Of a stretch of 64,000 bases of DNA, positions 46,916 through 57,500 are shown piece after piece; within the stretch, counting starts at the first letter, position 1; every line of letters begins with the position of its first letter. Location of the stretch: NCBI GenBank assembly GCA_003868215.1, contig QWDQ01000084.1:1-64000 (forward strand), read 5' to 3'. This DNA is from Pseudophaeomoniella oleicola. Taxonomy: Eukaryota > Ascomycota > Eurotiomycetes > Phaeomoniellales > Phaeomoniellaceae. The translations under genes were made by a program, and so were the position numbers. Under the pieces are notes generated by a model. The model was not told the origin of the DNA. It saw only the letters and a list, made by a program, of their open reading frames with translations, and did not search any database.

Positions 46916-47457
46916 ATCCAGACTGTCGTTTGGTTCGTTTTAGCTTTTATCAACTTCCCGTTTTCCCCCACCTAGGAAAGTACCGGACCTAGGTAAATAA
47001 GTAGGTAAGGTAAATTATATCTATCTACCTTACTTGGTTTCCCTGATGATATGTAATCGCTAATCATTCTACAACACCTTTTTTTCTATACCAATTCAAT
47101 TCAGGAATTAATTACTCAACAACAGCTAGCTCTATAGAGTACCTACCTTAGGTAGGTATTAGTAAGTAGACAGATGAAGATTGAAAAAAAAAAAAAAAGA
47201 TTTTGTTTTGATTCATTCATTATAGCATGGAGGGACAGAGATGAACAGGACAGTTCAAGTGTATGCATATAGGTAGGTATGTATGCATGTAGGTACCTAG
47301 GTAAGAAACTTACTTTCCTACAGGAAGCTATATATATAGGTACCTACCTAGGTAGTCAGTTCAAACCTCATCGCATCGCGACAATATTTTTAAAAAAAAA
47401 CCGTCCTTGCCCCCTAAAAAGAACCAAGGTAAAATAGGTAACCAAACAACAGCCAGT

Positions 47458-47487
47458 CTGCCTGCCTGCCTGCCTGCCTGCCTGCCT
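47458..47487. repeat. (CTGC)7 tandem repeat
   Basis: About seven CTGC units lie 130 bp beyond the stop codon of the minus-strand WD40 gene. Confidence 0.85.
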
Positions 47488-47616
47488 TTTGACCTCCCAG
47501 AATCAATGTCCCTCTCTCGTTGTCGCCGCGGTTGTGACCAAACATTTTTCTCGTTACTAAATCACATCCTTTTGTCCCAAAACGCCTTCGTCATTCAAAA
47601 TCACTAAAATTCACTA

Positions 47617-50600
47617 CTAACCTACCATCTCTTGCTGGCTTCGAGTCCCAATGTTGTTCACATCTTGATCTGTATCCCTTGTTGTTATTGTTGCAACATC
47701 TTCGCCTTCCTGTGTAGAAGGAGCCTTGTGGTCCGCTTCTGTGGGTTGAGGTGCTGCGTCCATATCGTCTTTGGATCCGGACGGGGACGCGGGGATTGCT
47801 CGCTCAGACGCCGCGGTTGGTACTGTAGCGTCTTGCGGAATATCAAGGTCCGCACTGCATGTTTCGTCGTCAGCGTTCAAGGGCATCCCCAATTGTCTCC
47901 TCACAAGTTCCACGGTAAGCGAGAGTTCCTGTTCTATTGCTAGCATGGCGCCACCATCGGGACGTTCGTCGCCGGCAGCTTTGAGCAGTTTCTTCCTGAA
48001 CATCTTTAGGGATGTACATAATTGCTCACCGGCTGCCTTCGCATTTTCTGGAATGCTCTCGACCGGTTTTGGTTGGATGGTGGGGGTCTCATCACTACTC
48101 TTTGTCCTTGCTATCGATCTCAAATTCGATTGGACAGAGGGTGGCCGTCTCAGCCGTGCAGTATTACCACGGCTGGGAGTCTTGGGACTCTGAGGAAGCG
48201 GTGGAGGAGATGGCGAACGATTTCGGTTCCATGTACTCGTAGGGGACTTTTGCTTCGTCACGCCGGCGGCGGCATTACTGGAAGGGATGGTCGGTAGAGG
48301 AGGAGGTGGCGATGGTGACCCCGTGACTCTGGACAGCTGTCCAGAAATATTAGGCTTCGAGGACTTCCGCTTGATCCGAGGTGGCGAAGAAGGTCTGCTG
48401 CGTACAGGAGAACCATTTGAAGGATCCAGAACCATGTACTCTGCAAGCTCGGATCGAGACAAGACCCGTCTCATAGGCGGACGCATTGCAGGGCTCCCTT
48501 TTAGCGAAATGCCGTCATTTTCAGAGCCTCTCAGACCAGCTCTACCCTGGCCAATATCTTGGAGAACTTGATCTTGCTGCAGCGAGAACTCCCAGATCAT
48601 GATCGTGGCGTCAAGTCCAGTAGTGACGACCTTGACACGTTTGGAATTGTCCACTTCGTCATTCTGAACTATCGCCACATCGGTAACACCTTCTGTATGA
48701 CCGAATTCTCGGGTGACAAGTTGTCCTTGATCAATGTCGTAGACGCGAATAGACTTATCCGTGGTCGAGATACCAATCAAGTAACGAGACTGACCCGGAG
48801 CTGCTGATTGCCATACCTTCGCATTGTTTAACACGACCAAGTCATTCATTTCTGAATCCCCGGCCTTGAATATTTGTTCCTGGACACCAGTCGTCAAGTC
48901 TAGACGGATTACTTGATGATTCATCGTTGTGACAATCAACGAGTCTTGTTCCCCTGGCACCAGAGCCAGAGACAATGGAGAAGCTTTAAAGGTGACGACC
49001 TTCGCTGGTACAAACGCTATAGCATCTGAACCAGGTACCGTTCTTTTAATTCGGTCATGGACGATAATCGTACGGTCGGCTGAACTTGAGAGAAGCTTCT
49101 GCCCCTGGCGCGCAAACAAGACGTTGTTGACCGCTCCAACATGATTGTCTATGGTCTGTATCAACTCCAGGTTCTCCGCCGACGCCGAGAAGACTTGTAC
49201 AATACGGTCTCTACCAGAGGTTGCAACGAGACAATCAGCCGTAGACTTGTAGACTGCTATATCCGTAACTTCTGCCCCGTGAGCTCGGACTACCAGAGGT
49301 ATGGTGCCTGTAGTCGGATGCAGGACCCTAAGTAGGCTCATTAGTTGTATCCTTTACGAACACGATATGTTTTGTATACCTTACAACGCCATATCTGTCC
49401 CCTGTAACGAAACCTTTGCCGCCATCAATAGACCGGACAACCTTGAGTTCATTGATCATGTCACCATCTTCCTCGCTATCAAATTGCTCGAGCTCGACTT
49501 GAAATGATGATTGTAACAACCCTAACGAGTTCCAACACCTGATATCTCCGTCTGAAGACCAGGTAACGAAATCGGCATTACTCTCGGAATTCTTGACAAT
49601 TTCGAGGCCTTGAACTGACGTCCGATGTGCTGGGAGAGAGGTCTGTAGTGGCAATGCTTCTGAAGCCTGATTACCTGAAGAGCCAGACGTAATCGAGAGT
49701 GTATGATCCGCATCGATCATTACAAGCCGGCCCAATATCGACGCAAGGGCAAGGAGGTCGCTTTTCCGAGATCTTAGAGAAGGTAAGTGTTCCGAGGATG
49801 GGGAGGCAAGGTCCAAAATCCCTGACTGATTCTTCGACTGTCCTAATGGCGATCCTCTGTTGTTGCGTGCTAATTGGCGTATGTGCTCAATATTTTCTTC
49901 TTGTATTCGTCCGTCTTTTCCTCCAAACCACAATGACCGGTCATTCGGTACGAAAACAGCACATTGTATTTTGTAGCCCAGGTTTTTCGCAACTGTGAGC
50001 CTCTGTTGCCCTTCGGAGTCGTCGACAAGGCAGACTTCTCCTCGAGCGGTACATACGACCGCTTCACTTGCAGATATGCAGGTGACACAAGTGAACTTGG
50101 CATCCATAAGGCTCCCCAGAAGACAGTTGCGGCCCGAAAGTGCTTTGAGCGATGGACTTCCCATCGAATCGTCATCGCGGCCGAATCTGTTTGCTTTGAC
50201 CGGGGATGGAGGATCTGCTAATCCATCCAAGACTCTCCAAACTTTCACGTGTCGAGTACCAACCCTTAGGATGTTAGTTAGACTCTTCCAAGGCCAGACT
50301 ACACTTACGTGACGACATTATTTCCCATCCATGACATATCGTTCACAAATGCAGTGCATTTATTCGTCGAAAGTAGCCGAGCTGAGCCACTCCTTGAATT
50401 GACTGCCCATATAAACAGAAAACCATCATTTGCATCGCCAAGCGTGGCTAGATATTTGGTATTGGGGCTGAACGCAACGGCCCGGATACCGAACGAGTGC
50501 TCGGTGAGGATCGAAACGGGTATATCATGAGGCGCATCAGCAGCCGTTGAGAAAATCATGACTCTAGGGTTATAACCTGTCTACTCCCGTCAGCAGATTA

Positions 50601-51171
50601 CAGCAGGAGCAGCAACCGCTACACGTACCTCTCCTACAGCCAGAAAACGGCCATCGGCGCTTATGCTGACAGCCGTCGCAGCTTTTGTCCTCTCTCGAGA
50701 AGTCCATGTTTTAGACCCACCGTTCTCAATCCAATCTCTCGTAGGCGATGCTGAAGGACTATAGGTAACGGATCCCGACTTCGGTGGCGCGATCGACTTC
50801 CGTCGTCTCTCTGGAGTGTTCGACGTCTGCGTGCCTTCATAATATGAAATACTCGGATTCACGGAGGGAGCGGTAGGTCTGGCTTTGTAAAATCGTTGAG
50901 AGACGTTGTAGTCATCATCGAGCTCGGCGAGTACAACTGCCGATCCTGCGCAATATGCAACGCAGCGTGACTCTTCGTGAGATGCGAAGGCATTGGTTGT
51001 CGAGCTCGTAGTACCGATGATCGTTTTAAGCGTAAGGATTGACTGCGCATTTTGAATTCGGATCGGTGAGCGGAGGGGAGATCGTAGAGATGGTGAATTG
51101 GACGGGGTCAACCTGAGGGACTGAAGTTGGGACAAGCCACTCGACTTGATCGGAGTCAAAATATCTGCCAT
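47617..51171 (-). CDS. WD40-repeat protein, MABP1/WDR62-like
   Basis: Four exons, 51171-50629, 50580-50309, 50264-49380 and 49327-47617, give 1136 aa. The N-terminus is Ser/Pro-rich with possible phosphosites (TPSNSPSLRSPLRSP). Two seven-bladed WD40 propellers follow: blades start with ILTLKTIIGTT and FGIRAVAFSPNTKYLATLGD in the first, and include VTDIAVYKSTADCLVATSGRD, VGAVNNVLFARQGQKLLSSSADRT and VTDVAIVQN in the second. The last 370 residues are a proline-rich disordered tail (SPPPPLPTIP) ending in a predicted short helix (CTSLKMFRKKLLKAA). Length and two-propeller order resemble the animal MABP1/WDR62 family of JNK scaffold and spindle proteins. Fungal members are poorly studied, so the cellular role here is unknown. 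Confidence 0.8.
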
Positions 51172-51969
51172 CTGTGCATGCGCTTCAGAGTAGTAATCAT
51201 TGGCCCAATTGGGTCGATGCGGTGTGTATTCAGGTCATATTTGTCAAGGACGAAAGATGCGAGCTCCAGCCTGCTGAAACAAGACGTTGGATAACAGGTT
51301 GCTGGGTCGCCTTGCGGTATGCTTTGAACCCCAGATTCTCAGCTGGGGCATGCATGGGTAGCGATGGTATCAAGCGGAATGTGGATGGGAAAATATGTGA
51401 TTGGCTGCGGCTAAGGAACCGTAAACATTGACCAAAACGGGTTGGTGTGATAAGGCTTCGCTGATTTAAGATACCGATATTAATATATCCAACCAGTTAT
51501 TGATACTTCAATTAGATATGTTCGAGACAATCCAATATCACAGATCTCATTAATAGTTACACTCGGTTCTTAACCCATTGCCTGGTCGCTGTTGACGAAT
51601 TTGAAGCAATTGTTTGGATAACAGAGTACCTAGGTATGCATGTATGTATTCGCTTGGGATTTTCTTTTATCCTGCCGGTTTCTACATGACGCTGTTCATC
51701 AAGGTAGGGGCTGGAATGGAATAGTGATTCATTTCCTTCTATGTAGAGAGGTACCACTGAAAGGACCGTGTTATCATTATTATTAGGCCCGAAGGGGTCG
51801 TTGCGGATGCTAGCAGTATCGAGACAGCTCAACCCAACCTTTTCCTTTTGTCTTGTGCTCATAGAAAGCTTTTATCGTACAAACTCTTAGGCAATCCTTT
51901 TATGATAGACGATGATGGAGGGAGAGAGTTCGCTTGTGCTGAGTGATCAACCCAGAGCGGAGATCAGGA
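51172..51969. other. Intergenic region upstream of WD40 gene
   Basis: This 798-bp gap between minus-strand genes holds no convincing gene. One ACCTAGGT-type site is near 51626. Confidence 0.45.
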
Positions 51970-53580
51970 TCAAGGCTCCCAAGGTCCGATTGCCCTCGCC
52001 CCGCTGATGCATTCGGGTTCCTGGCCATCCTCGCCCACCAGGATGATATCTTCATGTCGGACACCGAATTGATCGACAAGATAGATGCCAGGCTCGCTAG
52101 TGAAAGTCATTCCTGGTCTTAGCGTAACATTTAAATTTCCCTTGTTCAGATAGGGAGACTCATGAGCTTTGATTCCAATGCCATGGCCCAGTCGGTGAGT
52201 AAACGCTGGTCCATATCCAGCATCAGAAATTACCTCCCTTGCCGCAATGTCAACGCTGGCAGCGGAATTGCGAGGTCTGAAACGGTCAATGGAAGCCGTC
52301 TGCGCACGGAAAACGATGTCCCATACTGCAATCTTATGGCGTAATTTATGTTGAATTGGGCCTGTCTTTGGGAGAAAAGGCGGGAAAAAGGTTCGACAGA
52401 CATCGCTAGAGTAGCCATGTAGATGTGCACCCACGTCAATGAGCACGAACGTCTCCGCTGTCAAGACTTTGGATCCGTTAGTCCCACCATGCGGGTTTGA
52501 TGCATTTTCTTCGAAAAGGACAATGTCGAAGAAAGGCTCTAGGCCTGCTGCTTCCATTGTCTTGTCCAAGACTGCCGTAACCTCACTTTCGGTCAGACCT
52601 GGATACATACATTTCCTCATTTGACGGATCGCTTCCACGGTACCAGTGTTCACCGCTCGCAGGATTGCAACTTCGGCAAGAGTCTTAGTCTGCCGGACAG
52701 CTTCAACATTGCCGCTAAGTCCAGAAATACTAAAACCATTCTCGCTTAATCCTCGTTGAATGAAATCACGCATTTCCTCGTCGACCATGACGCGAGGTGA
52801 AGACCTGGTCAGAGAGCCGGCAAAAATGTTTGACGAAAGCAGAGTTGTGTATGGATTCCAATGTTCCTCCCACTCTACAATGGAAAGCGGCTCTGAGTAC
52901 GGCATTCCAAGCAGACGGACACGCTCGGCCTCGAAAGCTGGCGCTAAGAACGTGGTGTTTGCAACGACCCGTCCCTGATCATCTCGTACTGGCCGTATCA
53001 CCATCAAGAACGGTCGTTCTTCAGGCTGAGAGGGTTCAAATCAGAAGACGTTGGTTATTCGATGTTAAAACGACGTACCTCCCATGGCTCCCAGTCACGT
53101 TGGCTCACATTGGCATAATACTGGAAGGTATATCCTGGTTCAACCATAAAGGCATCGAAGCCGTCCTTGTCGAGAGCTTCCACAAGGCGTTGTCGACGCA
53201 GCTCATACTCTTCGACGTCAGGAGTCTTTACACCTTCGAGAAAAGGCAGACCTGTCGACAGGAAATTGTCAATCGAGCATCGTTGGAAGCTGTCCAGATT
53301 GTCTGGGACTGGCTGCAGGCCGATACCAATTTTTGCAGCGGACGAAGGAACTAGGCGAGCCACAATGTTGGAGAGACATGTCGGATCAGACGAGAGCTTG
53401 AAGTCTTGTCAACACCCTGTTGCCACGTATATATTTGCTTGTTAGGGTTAGGGTCGAGCTCACCAGACTCCAGGTGTTGAGCAACGATAAACATGTCAGC
53501 AGGGCGACAACCTTCGTTTTGAATCGTGATCTGGTCGAGTCGGCCACATTGTGCGCGGAAGCTTTGAAGGCGCCCTTCAT
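51970..53580 (-). CDS. Peptidase M24 (Xaa-Pro dipeptidase/aminopeptidase P-like), membrane-anchored
   Basis: Three exons, 53580-53464, 53396-53079 and 53025-51970, give 496 aa. Exon 1 supplies a basic stretch and one hydrophobic segment (VVALLTCLSLLNTW, residues about 24-37), a signal anchor that would place the enzyme in the secretory or vacuolar lumen. A creatinase-like N-domain follows, then the pita-bread metallopeptidase domain. The five metal ligands are all visible: D at about 343 (LIDVGAHLHG), D at about 354 (SSDVCRTF), H at about 426 (RLGHGIGIKAHE), E at about 457 (TSEPGIYL) and E at about 471 (VRHEDIIL). It should remove N-terminal residues before proline. Intron 1 carries two telomere-like repeats. 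The exon 1 to exon 2 junction is chosen by frame and is the least certain point. Confidence 0.88.
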
Positions 53581-53950
53581 CGTAAGTTATTCTAGAGAAT
53601 AAGGTATTACAGACTTAAGATGATTGATGCGCGCCCAGAGCAATTTATACACCTACAAGGTGGTGAACTCCTCACACTTATCAGAGGTTGGCTTGTCGCG
53701 GAGAAGGCCGCCATTTGGGCGTACTTCCGGCAGTTCTTCGGAAGGGAGCATGAACGCTAAGATTGACTGTCGCTTTGCTCTGTTGAGTGTTGAGTCTTTT
53801 CAGAGAAAGCAGACAGAACATCTTCGGTTTGACAGTCAAAGACATGTTCCTGCGACAGTGTGTTGTTGTGCTGAGCATGGCTGTAAGGTGTCACGACACA
53901 ACAAACCTGCCCATTTTTTCGGATCTTCACTGGAGGCTAGCTTGCATTGC
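53581..53950. other. Intergenic region upstream of the M24 peptidase
   Basis: This 370-bp gap lies between the TPR-like gene stop and the peptidase start and should hold the peptidase promoter. No other gene is visible. Confidence 0.45.
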
Positions 53951-55390
53951 TCATAAGATGCTCTCTTTCTCGATTCTTGCAAGCCAGACTTTTCTTTGAG
54001 GGTGGTCGCTGCCCCATATTTTCCCAGCCTCGCTGAGTAAGGTTAGAGCATGACTTCTTGCCTGAAGGTCATAGCCCAGTCGTTTGTACACCTGTGCAAG
54101 GCGACCATGAGCACATGCCCTGAGCCAGACATGATGCTCCCCTTCGTTGTCTCCAGCTCTTTGCAATACTTCTTGGAAGCCTACAACAGCTGGAAGGTCC
54201 TTCTCTGCAGCAAAGTACGTCCTTGCGATGACGTACAATGGCTCGATTGTTTTGGCCGATGTTGCTCCATACCTCTTCTCTTGCTCGAAAGCCATCTCTT
54301 TGAGTATTGCCACGGCCTCTTCGGTCTTGTTTCGTTGTCGTAAGATATGAGTCCATCGTAATTTGAAGTCCTCTAACAGAAGTATCATATGCTCATGTTG
54401 GATGTTCGGCAGCTGTTGGACAGCACGCTCTAAAGCTAACTCCGGCAACGCTGTCTCATCTGCCAGGTTCGATGCGCGCAAGCACCAGAGCATCACACTC
54501 ATGGGATGACGTTTGCCGAAGTATACCTCCGCCATACCAGTCAGATAATTCAAGACTCTGTCGGCAATTTCAGCTTTCCCCATCTGGCGGAATTCGTCGT
54601 ACATCATCGACATCAAACTAAGTAGTGGCGGCTGTTGACTTTTCAGCATACCCTTGATGTAGTCGCACCATTCATCAAGGGCTCTGAAGCCTTCTTCCAT
54701 CTTCTCGGCTTCCAAAAGATAAAGGACGGCCCAGAATCTGTTGAATGGCTCCTCGAATGCTGTAGACATGGAATCTTCGCTTATATCGATTGCAATCGGC
54801 GGGAGACTGCTGTCGTTTGAGAGCCGCATCTTGAGGAATAAATCCATCGACGACAGCATACTGATCTGATGCTTCACTTCAGGCGAAGGTGCAGGACATC
54901 CACCAAAGGGAGAATAGCCATCCAAGAAGAAAAGAGTGTACTGATCAAACGATCGCGGTGTCTTAAAAGCCAGGCCATCTTTGCTGACGGCGTCATCATC
55001 GGTTTGATCATTTCTCGAAGAAGCAACCAGAGCAGAGGATGTGACAGATCCTGGTTGTGGGCGTAATGCGTAATCATGGTGGACGGACTGTTTGAAGGCA
55101 AACAGTTCGGCGCCTGTACTGGATGTAAAAGATGTCGATGGGCTACATCGGGCGTCCTGTGTATTTGACAATGGTTGCGACCATACAGAGGATGAGTCAG
55201 CTGGCGATGAACCATGCGGCGATGCTTTGAAGTAAAGTGGATTGTTTCTGTTTGCATCTGGTTGTTGATTCACATCTCGTTTCACAGCGACGAGCTCAAA
55301 TTTGGGGGTTGTCTCTTGACCGTGTGGAGGCCAAAAGGCTTCGGAACCATGTGGACTGAGCATAACCTCCGTCCCTGGAGACGATTCCAT
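53951..55390 (-). CDS. TPR-like helical-repeat protein, fungal-specific
   Basis: This single exon encodes 479 aa. Residues 1-150 are Ser/Pro-rich and low complexity. A conserved-looking hinge, FDQYTLFFLDGYSPFGGCPAP, leads into an all-helical region (about 190-475). The later part resembles tetratricopeptide repeats, as in EEAVAILKEMAFEQEKRYG, IEPLYVIARTYFAAEKDLPAVVGFQEVL and HGRLAQVYKRLGYDLQARSHAL. This layout is like the C-terminal half of fungal Clr5-domain proteins, but no Clr5 domain is visible at the N-terminus. I do not recognise a named gene; a protein-protein interaction role is the most that can be inferred. Confidence 0.75.
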   Translation of the reverse strand: MESSPGTEVMLSPHGSEAFWPPHGQETTPKFELVAVKRDVNQQPDANRNNPLYFKASPHGSSPADSSSVWSQPLSNTQDARCSPSTSFTSSTGAELFAFKQSVHHDYALRPQPGSVTSSALVASSRNDQTDDDAVSKDGLAFKTPRSFDQYTLFFLDGYSPFGGCPAPSPEVKHQISMLSSMDLFLKMRLSNDSSLPPIAIDISEDSMSTAFEEPFNRFWAVLYLLEAEKMEEGFRALDEWCDYIKGMLKSQQPPLLSLMSMMYDEFRQMGKAEIADRVLNYLTGMAEVYFGKRHPMSVMLWCLRASNLADETALPELALERAVQQLPNIQHEHMILLLEDFKLRWTHILRQRNKTEEAVAILKEMAFEQEKRYGATSAKTIEPLYVIARTYFAAEKDLPAVVGFQEVLQRAGDNEGEHHVWLRACAHGRLAQVYKRLGYDLQARSHALTLLSEAGKIWGSDHPQRKVWLARIEKESIL

Positions 55391-56254
55391 TTGGAAAAAA
55401 GCGAATTAGAAACGAACGAATTGCAGATCAGTTGTGCGATGGACGACTTTAACGGTCAGCAGTTGGGATCAGACGCTGAACAAGTAGGCGTGTGCATTGC
55501 GATTCCGTTTTCTTCATGCCTCTTGATATGATCGCGACAACTGAATGAGAATTCTGAGCCTGCAAATACAGTCGCACCCGATAGTCAGAATCGCATATTC
55601 GAGATTTGTATTCTTGCAGAAGAGCAGCACTGGGTTGTGATTAAGGTGAGGTTTGAGTCCTTATCGTATGAGCGAAGATGAGAAAGGTTCTGGACGATGG
55701 AGATTGGCTCGTGGGGCTGCAACTTGATTAACCATTTGGGGAGTTAGAAGAATGGACTGGCGAGCTGGCAAAGAAAGGAACGGGAGACTAACGAGCTAAG
55801 CATGTGCAAAGGAACAAAGTAGCGAATGATGATAAGTTAATCAAGGACTACCGAATGAACCAGGGTCAGGACGAGGACGAGGACGAGGACAAGGACCAGG
55901 CGAGCAGGCAAGGGCAAGGGCCTAGGATCCAGATTAGACCGGTGTCTCCTCCCAATGGGGTTTGTGCTTTTGAGCGTGAAGGGGGTGGTTTGCTTCTACT
56001 GTGTCGCTGTACTAATTACCTCCGTACGTAGTAGAGCAATTGATGCGGGTATGGGCCAATAGACGGTGCGATGTTTATATTATGGCTAAGGCAAGTAGAG
56101 TATCTTAGTATGGTTTCTTTCTTTTTTCTTTTTCTTTTTCATCGGCTTCCATAAGTACATTAACTTACTCGGTACTCCCCATGCCCATGCCCTACTACGT
56201 ATGTAGTACATGCCCTCCACGCCCTACATGCAGATAACTTCCTGTTACTGCATC

Positions 56255-56276
56255 TACTACGTAGTACTACGTAGTA
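56255..56276. repeat. 22-bp perfect palindrome (double TACTACGTAGTA)
   Basis: Two TACTACGTAGTA units overlap to form a sequence identical to its own reverse complement over 22 bp. It is the longest member of a dispersed family in this window. Confidence 0.9.
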
Positions 56277-57478
56277 ATGGTAACCCTAGCAAGCATCCGG
56301 TTGGACTACTCTACTGCCTGTGTAACTATCCGTACCCTCCTTTGATCCGCAAATACGCGGCCACAACCCAGGTAAAGCATAAGCGAACGCATTAATCGAA
56401 AAGGCCGAGATACTGTTCTGGTCTGACTCGCTACGAGTTGTTGCATTGATGATGGGGGTGGGTGGTGGAAATGCAATCATTTGATATTAAGACAAGAGCT
56501 CTGATCCTTTCCCTCTTGCGTATATACAGGAATTATTGACAGAGGAATAGGAGAGGGAGGGGGAGTGGGTGGTAAGCACATAGGATAAGAGAGGATAGGA
56601 AATAGGGATAGGATGTTGTGGAAGACCTATCAGCATTAATAACACTTCCTTAACGTCATGTTGTATTCCCTTCGCTTACCTTGCTGTCAGGTACCTTATC
56701 AAAGAAGAGTACAAAACAGTTCTAATTACTAGAGACGGAGACGTACATTCATCAGTCATTCAGTCGTACTTTAGTGCTCTCCTCCATCCACTTACTCTCT
56801 GACTTAATCACTGTACAGTAGGCTCTACACGATTGCAACGGCTATCGTATCGCAGATCCGTGAGAGATCTTCCTTGGTCTGCCTTCACATCTTTGCTGGT
56901 ATTGCTGTCTATAGCTTTTGGCAGCTATCGGCCACGTCAGTCATGGTCTCGCTTACAAGAGGCCCCATTAGGACGTGCCCGTCGAGATATACTCGTGCAA
57001 ACTGTCTGTCCTTGACCTATCCGAAAGGATACGTGCTGCCTCGCTGCAGCAATAACGTTGATGCAAACCCTCCATATATCACAAGGCACATATAAATATG
57101 CCATCTCGTTTCGTTTTCCACCTCCCTACCTAGGCTAGGTGACTTGCTATCCCACACTGCCTTGTGGAATAATGCAAGACACTCCACGAGAAGCGAAAGA
57201 GCCAGAGGCATGGTGTCGGCAGGGGGGCAGGGGGGCATATGATCTTCCTTCAGGCCATCATCGCAAGCCCAGTCAGTCAAGGTTAGATCGGTCAATGCTT
57301 GTACCACCGAGGGACGAATCCCAAATCCTGGCTCCCATTCGTACCACACTGCTCGGACAGATAGACCATTTGTAGTCATGGCTTTCTGTTTGGCTGCATC
57401 TATTCTTCATGTGAAATTCTCCGGAACCATAGGAAGATCGGTCTCTCCCCTATGAGACTCCAAGACTCCTCTGCGTTA

Positions 57479-57500
57479 CCTAGGTACCTAGGTAGGTACG
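57479..57500. repeat. Stacked ACCTAGGT palindromes
   Basis: Overlapping ACCTAGGT and GGTACC units form a self-complementary tract of about 20 bp in the promoter-side interval of the guanine deaminase gene. Confidence 0.8.

Larger units (their letters stand above)
38901..47616. other. 8.7-kb interval without a convincing gene
   Basis: This is the largest empty stretch of the window, between the phospholipase C start and the WD40 gene stop. No frame exceeds about 136 codons or shows a recognisable motif. It contains scattered ACCTAGGT and TACTACGTAGTA palindromes (near 41043, 41128, 41903, 42348, 46660, 47150 and 47340), a C-run at 41248-41258, an inverted repeat at 43814-43927, and tandem repeats at 46816-46840, 46891-46915 and 47458-47487. 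An open frame at 39005-39250 (containing EEDQEMLDAMAATAACC) is exon-like but unsupported. A non-coding RNA, a multi-exon orphan gene or decayed mobile DNA are all possible. Confidence 0.5.

Noticed and set aside
51557-51862. 101-codon minus-strand frame upstream of the WD40 gene
   Set aside because: Low-complexity, no motif and located in promoter-side DNA.
53442-53453. Ancient telomere fusion point
   Set aside because: Two repeat units are too few, and they lie within a normal intron, so this is not evidence of a chromosome fusion.
57017-57379. 120-codon minus-strand frame in the guanine deaminase upstream interval
   Set aside because: No domain, no conserved-looking motif, and the interval is rich in palindromes typical of non-coding DNA here.
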